Below, in pieces: positions 1 through 5,147 of a stretch of DNA of 7,228 nucleotides. Position 1 is the first letter of the stretch; the number at the start of each line of letters is the position of its first letter. A model generated the notes under the pieces. The model was not told the DNA's origin and did not search any database. It saw only the letters and a list, made by a program, of their open reading frames with translations. Origin of the DNA: Hyphomicrobiales bacterium (lineage in GTDB: Bacteria; Pseudomonadota; Alphaproteobacteria; Rhizobiales; HXMU1428-3); the NCBI GenBank assembly GCA_021775385.1, contig JAJFHW010000391.1:1-7228 (forward strand), given 5' to 3'. A program made the translations under genes and the position numbers.

Positions 1-28
1 TGAAAATGCCAAAAAAATCATCTTTTCT

Positions 29-62
29 AAAAACCCTCAACTATTGCAGTTTGAGGGTTTTT
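29..62 (+). terminator. Rho-independent terminator of an upstream gene outside the window
   Basis: A 12-bp perfect stem pairs aaaaaccctcaa (29-40) with ttgagggttttt (51-62) around a 10-nt loop. The core is the GC-containing ccctcaa/ttgaggg, and the plus-strand T tract (58-62, c, then tttttt at 64-69) follows directly. On the minus strand the run after the stem is shorter and is broken by agaaaag, so plus orientation is favoured. It should end transcription of a gene whose end lies at or left of position 1, and it insulates the transpeptidase pair from read-through. Confidence 0.85.
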
Positions 63-72
63 CTTTTTTGGA

Positions 73-101
73 GGATTGATTGGTTGCAAATCAATCAATC
101 C
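73..101. repeat. 10-bp perfect inverted repeat
   Basis: ggattgattg (73-82) is exactly complementary to caatcaatcc (92-101). The 9-nt centre contains the small palindrome ttgcaa (84-89). It lies 10 bp beyond the upstream terminator and about 210 bp before the first transpeptidase gene. No T tract follows it, so it is not a standard intrinsic terminator. It could be a protein-binding site or a secondary RNA hairpin. The half-site word atcaat recurs nearby (around 114-119 and 139-148). Confidence 0.5.
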
Positions 102-313
102 TAAATCAAGAACGCATCAATGGATAAATTCACTGTGATCAATCAATGATTTCAATGCCACCAGTCATGAGAATCTGTTTAACTGTGTAGTTGATATAAG
201 TGAAAGTTAGAAAAAATCGTATTTAAAAGAATTAAGCAACTCAACATTTGAATATCTTCATTCTTGTTTGAGTTGGTTATGAATAAAAATAATTCGCTGT
301 TTTTAAACTTAAG
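102..313. other. AT-rich intergenic region upstream of the first transpeptidase gene
   Basis: No credible gene was found on either strand. A weak promoter candidate is TTGTTT (264-269), an 18-bp spacer and AATAAT (288-293), which would start transcription near 300; the -35 matches consensus at only three of six positions. A 12-codon frame, ATG 279 to TGA 315-317, overlaps the GTG at 314 as GTGA. It could be a translation-coupling leader or chance. The promoter and the leader cannot both be used, since the leader start would lie upstream of that transcription start. Confidence 0.3.
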
Positions 314-1450
314 GTGAGATCTCAGTTGGTCCAGGCCAGATTATCAAGAATTAGTTCTACAGAACAAACTGTTAGAACAAAAAAATATAAAACAAATGAC
401 CACAGCAGAAATTTGGTGAAGTCTGTTTTTAAGCTGCTTTCAATTTGGAGCAGAGCAAAAAACAACGACCCCAAATTTGCTGGTAGATTAGCCGTGCTTA
501 AAATAACCATCCTATCACTATTTACAGGCTTATTTTTAACGGCATGTAGCCAAACCTTTGAACCCACTTCTAACGCCGCAAAAAACCCAATCCCAAAAGC
601 AACCCAAGAATTATTGCTTAAAAAAGGTATGCGGATCAGCTCTCCAATTTTCATTCGTATTTATAAAAAAGAATCTGAACTGGAAATCTGGAAACAAAAA
701 GATGATGGATTATTCTATCCCTTCAAATCTTATCCGATTTGCAATTGGTCAGGTAAATTAGGACCTAAAATAAAACAAGGCGACAAGCAAGCACCAGAAG
801 GGTTTTATAGGGTCTCTCGCGGGCAAATGAATCCAAACAGCAAGTTCCATCTTTCCTTTAATCTCGGCTATCCAAATCAATATGACCGCTCTTTTAACCG
901 AACAGGGGCCAACTTAATGGTTCATGGAGATTGCCGTTCAGCTGGTTGTTATGCCATGACAGATGCTTTGGTTGAAGAGATTTATGCCCTGGCAAGAGAA
1001 GCCTTTGATGGCGGGCAAAAAAACTTTGATGTACATGCTTACCCATTCCGCATGACAACAAAAAATATGGAAAAGCACAAACGCTCAAGATGGATTAAAT
1101 TTTGGAGAGACCTAAAAAAAGGGCATGACGAATTCGAACAAACAAGAATTCCTCCTATCATTCGTGTTTGTGAGCGCCGCTATCATGCAAATCCGGCTTT
1201 TGCGAATATAAATTTCCAAATTAACCCAGCCGGTCCATGCCCGGGAACACCCGGCTTTAGGCCAATGCGCCAGGCCCCAAGACTAACCATAGCAGGTCAA
1301 GAAAAGAAGAGAGACCCCATCCAAGACGTTCTTAGAGATAGCACCGACGAAGTGTCTAAGAGAGATAAAGGTTTTGACCAATTAAGTTTGCCAGATGATT
1401 TGTTTAGTGAGGATCTGGGTGGTAGCAGCCTTAGAAATGGCGTTTATTAA
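314..1450 (+). CDS. YafK-type L,D-transpeptidase-fold protein, probable lipoprotein
   Basis: This is a member of the YkuD/L,D-transpeptidase fold, closest in motif style to the YafK branch (E. coli YafK/DpaA releases Braun lipoprotein from peptidoglycan). The catalytic domain spans roughly residues 108-285. The active-site motif is HGDCRSAGCYAM (204-215), with H204 and S209-A-G-C212, C212 being the expected nucleophile. The Arg that usually follows the catalytic Cys region in canonical YkuD enzymes is Ala here. A hydrophobic stretch (61-77) ends in a lipobox, LTAC (75-78), so C78 would be lipidated. About 90 residues beyond the domain form a polar tail rich in Pro, Asp and Ser. The start is uncertain: GTG 314 gives a 60-residue extension before the signal sequence, and GTG 494 (residue 61) would give a normal 17-residue lipoprotein signal but has only a weak ribosome site. 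Whether it acts as transpeptidase or as hydrolase cannot be told from the sequence. Confidence 0.88.
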   Translation: MRSQLVQARLSRISSTEQTVRTKKYKTNDHSRNLVKSVFKLLSIWSRAKNNDPKFAGRLAVLKITILSLFTGLFLTACSQTFEPTSNAAKNPIPKATQELLLKKGMRISSPIFIRIYKKESELEIWKQKDDGLFYPFKSYPICNWSGKLGPKIKQGDKQAPEGFYRVSRGQMNPNSKFHLSFNLGYPNQYDRSFNRTGANLMVHGDCRSAGCYAMTDALVEEIYALAREAFDGGQKNFDVHAYPFRMTTKNMEKHKRSRWIKFWRDLKKGHDEFEQTRIPPIIRVCERRYHANPAFANINFQINPAGPCPGTPGFRPMRQAPRLTIAGQEKKRDPIQDVLRDSTDEVSKRDKGFDQLSLPDDLFSEDLGGSSLRNGVY

Positions 1451-1527
1451 AAATAGCATTTTCATAAAATAAACGAGTAGAACTTGTGGCACTCATTTTT
1501 TGCGCTATTTTAAACGGGGGAATTTGA

Positions 1528-2403
1528 ATGTCTGGAAAGCCTAAGAAAAAGAAGCATAAGGGCTTAATATTCTTCATAGTTTTCACTGTTGTTTGTGCAA
1601 TTACTTTTGGCTTCTTAACAAAAAACGGTCAACAATCCCTTGATGCTTGGCGCGATAGGATGCAAACAAATCAAAACTGGTTAAGCTATAAACTTAACCG
1701 CCCTCTGCCAGGAACACCAGACCTATCAAAAAAAAGCGAACGTTTAGCCAAACTAAATTTGAAATTGGGCAACCCAATTTTCATGCGTATTTTCAAACTG
1801 GAAGGTCAGTTAGAATTATGGATGAAAGGAAAAGAAGGGTTTAAACTGTTTGCCACTTATCCGATTTGTAGGTGGTCCGGCCGTTTAGGCCCTAAGCTGA
1901 AAGAAGGCGACCGCCAAAGCCCAGAAGGGTTTTACAATGTACATAAATTTCAGCTCAATCCAAACAGTCGTTGGTACAGATCCTTTAACTTAGGCTATCC
2001 AAATAGTTTTGATAAAAGCTTCAAAAGAACTGGTTCATTTCTAATGGTTCATGGGGGCTGCTCTTCAATTGGTTGCTACGCCATGACAAACCCGGTGATG
2101 AAAGAGATTTGGGAAATTGTCACGAATGCATATAAAGGCGGACAAAAAAGGTTTGCAGTACACGCATTTCCCTTTCGCATGACAGATCGGAACATGCGAG
2201 TTTACAACAATAAAAGCTGGGCACCTTTTTGGCAAAATTTAAAAGAGGGATATGATCTATTCGAAAAAACGAATATCCCGCCACAAGTTTTTGTCTGTAA
2301 AAAAACGTATAGATTCAAACCAGGTCTATTGATTGAAAAAAATCACCAGTACGAGCTGCAGAAACAATGCCCAACTACAAAAGTTAGTTCAATAATCGAA
2401 TAA
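1528..2403 (+). CDS. YafK-type L,D-transpeptidase-fold protein, membrane-anchored paralogue
   Basis: This is a close paralogue of the preceding gene, about half identical by eye over the catalytic domain (residues 83-260). The active-site motif is HGGCSSIGCYAM (175-186), with H175, S180, G182 and nucleophile C183. Other shared blocks include YPIC.WSG, GDRQSPEGFY, NPNS, SFNLGYPN and HAFPFRM. The N-terminus is Lys-rich (residues 4-11) and followed by a hydrophobic helix (about 13-30) with no clear signal-peptidase site, so a periplasmic domain tethered to the inner membrane is likely. It lacks the long C-terminal tail of its neighbour. The ATG start is well supported by GGGGG at 1516-1520, 7 nt upstream. 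The 77-bp gap after the first gene holds no strong terminator, so the two may be co-transcribed. The likely role is remodelling of peptidoglycan or of its bonds to envelope proteins. The substrate is unknown. Confidence 0.9.
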   Translation: MSGKPKKKKHKGLIFFIVFTVVCAITFGFLTKNGQQSLDAWRDRMQTNQNWLSYKLNRPLPGTPDLSKKSERLAKLNLKLGNPIFMRIFKLEGQLELWMKGKEGFKLFATYPICRWSGRLGPKLKEGDRQSPEGFYNVHKFQLNPNSRWYRSFNLGYPNSFDKSFKRTGSFLMVHGGCSSIGCYAMTNPVMKEIWEIVTNAYKGGQKRFAVHAFPFRMTDRNMRVYNNKSWAPFWQNLKEGYDLFEKTNIPPQVFVCKKTYRFKPGLLIEKNHQYELQKQCPTTKVSSIIE

Positions 2404-2441
2404 GTTTAGAGCCAAAACTTAACTTAATCAAAGCACGGTTT

Positions 2442-2909
2442 CTATAGTGGAATACTGCTAAGAGATGTGAAGAAATCAATAATCGATTGAGCTTCAAAAG
2501 TTTTAGATATGATCAGAATATGCAGACACCAAAAAATGATGGCAACGATATACATAGCCGTATAAGCAAGCGAAAAGGCACCTCCAGCATTCTTTCCCGG
2601 ATAGGTGTTTTGGATCATTTGAAAATCAAGATCTCTCTCAATTCGTTTGGCCTCTCTTAAAAAAATTTTAATCTGGCTAGTCGTTCGGCGGTCAAAGATC
2701 ATCGCAAATATAAGCAAGAGCACAACCATAACGGAGGCTATGACCTTGGTGGGTTGGCTTTGCAGCGTATTGAGAATAATAGGATAAAGGATACTGTTAA
2801 TCGCAATGATAAACCCAAATAGCTTGGTTTTATGATCTAGAAAATAACGAAAATTGACTAGCGCCTGCTCATATTCAACCGGACGCTCTAAAATCGTAAT
2901 CTTATCCAT
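2442..2909 (-). CDS. Small three-helix membrane protein of unknown function
   Basis: I do not recognise a family with confidence. The 155-residue product starts with a charged, probably helical segment (1-30). Hydrophobic helices follow at about 31-48 and 56-73, then a basic/acidic stretch (74-98, with RR, REAKR and ERD) that looks amphipathic, a third helix at about 112-134 and a short C-terminal tail. The architecture of an N-terminal helix, a transmembrane hairpin, a charged cytoplasmic helix and a last membrane helix loosely recalls RipA-like or SLATT-like small membrane proteins, but this is only a resemblance of layout. The ATG start has GGGGG (2920-2924) 10 nt upstream, a slightly long spacing. 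It is convergent with the second transpeptidase gene, with 38 bp between the stops and no strong shared terminator. It follows the permease gene on the same strand after 190 bp containing a possible terminator and a TATAAT box, which suggests its own transcription unit. Confidence 0.75.
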   Translation of the reverse strand: MDKITILERPVEYEQALVNFRYFLDHKTKLFGFIIAINSILYPIILNTLQSQPTKVIASVMVVLLLIFAMIFDRRTTSQIKIFLREAKRIERDLDFQMIQNTYPGKNAGGAFSLAYTAMYIVAIIFWCLHILIISKTFEAQSIIDFFTSLSSIPL

Positions 2910-2957
2910 AGCTACGCAACCCCCAAAGACTTATGAATAAAAATTAATTAATAACGT

Positions 2958-2963
2958 ATTATA
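2958..2963 (-). promoter_or_regulatory. Possible -10 box for the small membrane protein gene
   Basis: The minus strand reads TATAAT, a perfect sigma70-type -10 hexamer, about 50 bp upstream of the ATG at 2909. The matching -35 region (around 2981-2986) is poor. Just upstream on the minus strand the word aaggctt occurs twice in direct orientation, 8 bp apart (2965-2971 and 2973-2979). In AT-rich DNA such hexamers arise easily, so this is a candidate only. Confidence 0.35.
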
Positions 2964-3011
2964 AAAGCCTTTAAGCCTTAAAAGAGCAAGCTAATCAGCC
3001 ATAAATTGTAG

Positions 3012-3039
3012 ATAAAAAACAAAGACTGTGGCCTCTTTG
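3012..3039 (-). terminator. Possible terminator of the permease gene
   Basis: On the minus strand caaaga (3034-3039) pairs with tctttg (3020-3025) across an 8-nt loop. A run of six T follows (complement of 3014-3019). The stem is only 6 bp with two GC pairs, so termination would be weak. Its place, about 60 bp after the permease stop and upstream of the next gene's TATAAT box, is right for separating the two units. Confidence 0.4.
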
Positions 3040-3099
3040 CCTTTTTCTTAAAGCGAGCATCATTCTCTAATGACACATCCTTACAAGCACATTCGTGTG

Positions 3100-4878
3100 T
3101 TAAAATTTCCAAAAAACCAATATTGCAGGCACAGCAACACTGATGATTAATATCTCAAGCGGTAGCCCCATGCGCCAATAATCACCAAATTTATAGCCAC
3201 CAGGCCCCATAATGAGCGTGTTATTCTTATGCCCTATCGGCGTAAGGAACGCACAACTAGCAGCAATCGCCACAGCCATTAAAAACGGGTCAGCACTCAC
3301 ATTGAGCCGGTTAGCAAGGTCAACAGCAATCGGAGCCGCAATCACAGCAGTTGCGGTATTATTCAGCACATCAGAAAGGGTCATGGTCACGATCATCAGC
3401 AAAGTCAAAACCACCCAGGGCTCATAGCCAAGAGTGACATCAACAATCCAGTTCGCAATCAAGCCCGTGCCACCAGAAGCTTCTAAAGCGGCGCCAACTG
3501 GTATGAGAGAACCAAGCAAAACAATCACCGGCCATTCAACACTGTCATAAATTTTTTGCACTGAAACAATGTTCAAAAGCACGTAAGCAATAACAGTCAA
3601 ACCAAGTGCAAAGGGCAGATATAAAAGGCCAACACTGGCAGCTAAAATAGCCGCAGCAAATAACCCAACAGCAAGCATTGCTTTGTCACGCTTTATTACT
3701 TGCAACCCACGCTCAGCCAAAGGCAAGCAGCCAATCCAGTTGGTAATTTCCGATAAACGTTCAGTTGGTCCATAAAGCAATAAGATATCACCAGCTTTAA
3801 TTTCAGACCGGCGAACTCTCTCGTGAATTTTCTCACCCTGGCGAGAAATCCCCATCAAAGTCACGTTATGACGATAAAGCAATCTTAGGTTCAAGGCTGA
3901 TTGCCCTTCAATACGCGCACCTTCAGGTACAACAACTTCCATAAAACTCGTGTCAGCAGCAACAAGTGCACGTTCATGTTTTTCAGAACCAACAAATTCA
4001 ACGCCAATAATGCCCGCCAGTTCTTCGATCATTTGTGGGTTGGCTTCAACCACTAAAATATCACCAGCTTCAATCACTTGCCATGCTGGTATACCAGGTA
4101 GTTTATTGCCGCGCCGTACAACACCAATGACCTGCACATCACCTGCGTCTTCAAGAGCTTCGACATCCCTCAAACGCTCACCAACTAGTAAGCTATCGCT
4201 GGCAACACGAACTTCGGCAACATAATCATCAAACTGGAAAAGTTCTTTTGCTTGGTTCTGATCTCCCCTGGCGCGCGGGATCATTCGCCAGCCAATTAGA
4301 GCTACAAAAAGAACACCAACAAAGGCACAAATTAAGCCAACAGGTGCAAAGTCAAACATTTGAAAAGGCTCGCCAAGAGCCTTTTCTCTATAACTGGCGA
4401 TGATAATATTTGGTGGAGTACCAATGAGCGTGACAAGGCCGCCAAGGATGGAAGCAAAAGACAAAGGCATGAGGGTTAGAGCAGGGGAACGTCCCGCTTT
4501 TTCAGCCGCTCTCAGATCAACTGGCATAAGCAAAGCAAGCGCACCAACATTATTCATCACAGCTGAAAGGGCAGCAGCTAATCCGGCCATGATCCCAATA
4601 TGGGAAGACAATTTTCTACTGCTATCAATCATATAGCTTGAATTTAGTTCAATCGAACCTGAGTTTGAAAGACCTTTCGAGACAATCAGCACAAGGGCAA
4701 TAATAATCACGGCCGGGTGACCAAAACCAGAAAACGCAGTGGCTTGCGGAATAACGCCAAGGATTACCCCAGCTATTAACGCGGCAAAAGCTACCAGGTC
4801 ATAGCGAAATCGCCCCCAAAGCAAAAGTGCAAACACTGCACCCAATAGGCTAAAAAGCATAATCTGATCAGTGGTCAT
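3100..4878 (-). CDS. SLC13/DASS-type permease with two RCK_C (TrkA_C) domains
   Basis: This is a 592-residue inner-membrane secondary transporter of the SLC13/CitMHS-like superfamily. The N-terminal membrane half (about 5-200) carries MNNVGALALLMP (108-119) and the hairpin motif LIGTPPN (151-157). Two soluble RCK_C domains follow (about 218-296 and 310-384), with repeated 'AGDILVVE' (271-278) and 'AGDILLLYG' (362-370) strands. The second membrane half (about 398-592) carries LNNTATAVIAAP (505-516) and the second hairpin motif LTPIGHKNN (545-553). The two membrane halves thus repeat each other, as expected for this fold. Length and domain order are those of complete RCK_C-containing family members. 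Substrate cannot be read from sequence: related proteins move sulfate, dicarboxylates or other anions, usually with Na+ or H+. The ATG has AGGGG (4885-4889) 6 nt upstream. It appears to be transcribed apart from secA, which ends at the terminator at 5022-5058. Confidence 0.93.
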   Translation of the reverse strand: MTTDQIMLFSLLGAVFALLLWGRFRYDLVAFAALIAGVILGVIPQATAFSGFGHPAVIIIALVLIVSKGLSNSGSIELNSSYMIDSSRKLSSHIGIMAGLAAALSAVMNNVGALALLMPVDLRAAEKAGRSPALTLMPLSFASILGGLVTLIGTPPNIIIASYREKALGEPFQMFDFAPVGLICAFVGVLFVALIGWRMIPRARGDQNQAKELFQFDDYVAEVRVASDSLLVGERLRDVEALEDAGDVQVIGVVRRGNKLPGIPAWQVIEAGDILVVEANPQMIEELAGIIGVEFVGSEKHERALVAADTSFMEVVVPEGARIEGQSALNLRLLYRHNVTLMGISRQGEKIHERVRRSEIKAGDILLLYGPTERLSEITNWIGCLPLAERGLQVIKRDKAMLAVGLFAAAILAASVGLLYLPFALGLTVIAYVLLNIVSVQKIYDSVEWPVIVLLGSLIPVGAALEASGGTGLIANWIVDVTLGYEPWVVLTLLMIVTMTLSDVLNNTATAVIAAPIAVDLANRLNVSADPFLMAVAIAASCAFLTPIGHKNNTLIMGPGGYKFGDYWRMGLPLEILIISVAVPAILVFWKF

Positions 4879-5021
4879 AAATTGCCCCTATTATAGAACC
4901 GCTATTGAATTAAGGTTTCTGTTTTAAACTAACTCTTTTAAAATCCATAATGATTTTATTTAAATGTACCTAGACTTCGCAAGCTCGAAAAAAGAAAAAA
5001 AGTACTAACTCAATACAAAGA

Positions 5022-5058
5022 AAAAGCACTCCTGACAAATTTGTCAATGAGTGCTTTT
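5022..5058 (-). terminator. Rho-independent terminator of secA
   Basis: A perfect 10-bp stem joins 5022-5031 (aaaagcactc) and 5049-5058 (gagtgctttt). Read on the minus strand it ends in TTTTTCTTTG, the expected U tract; the plus strand has no long T run beyond the stem. The loop contains a perfect 14-nt palindrome, tgacaaatttgtca (5033-5046), which can extend the hairpin upward past a small asymmetric bulge (c5032 opposite a5047-t5048). It lies about 90 bp after the secA stop. The rest of the 269-bp gap between secA and the permease is AT-rich with no gene seen. Confidence 0.85.
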
Positions 5059-5147
5059 GCAATCTATCCATATTTTATAGTGATCTACAAAATGGACAAT
5101 ATGGTGAGTTAAATAGTCAGGGAATTAAACACTAACATAAATAACAC

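Noticed and set aside
322..654. Open frame of 110 codons on the minus strand
   Set aside because: It lies wholly inside the first transpeptidase frame and the lipobox region, and its product has no recognisable motif or supported ribosome site.
1450..1511. Inverted repeat aaaatagc/gctatttt between the two transpeptidase genes
   Set aside because: Only 8 AT-rich pairs enclose a 46-nt loop; the inner gagt/actc stem before tttttt is 4 bp, too weak to call a terminator.
2401..2421. Hairpin taagttt/aaactta between the convergent genes as a bidirectional terminator
   Set aside because: The stem is 7 bp and nearly all AT, overlaps the stop codon, and neither strand has a T tract after it.
3950..4636. 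Open frames on the plus strand opposite the permease (3950-4225 and 4400-4636)
   Set aside because: The permease frame is clearly real along its whole length; these are antisense shadows with Ser/Thr/Pro-rich or motif-free products.
4890..4895. TATAAT on the minus strand just before the permease start
   Set aside because: It directly abuts the ribosome site, so transcription would start around 4883, downstream of AGGGG, and there is no -35 at 17 bp. Chance in AT-rich DNA is more likely.
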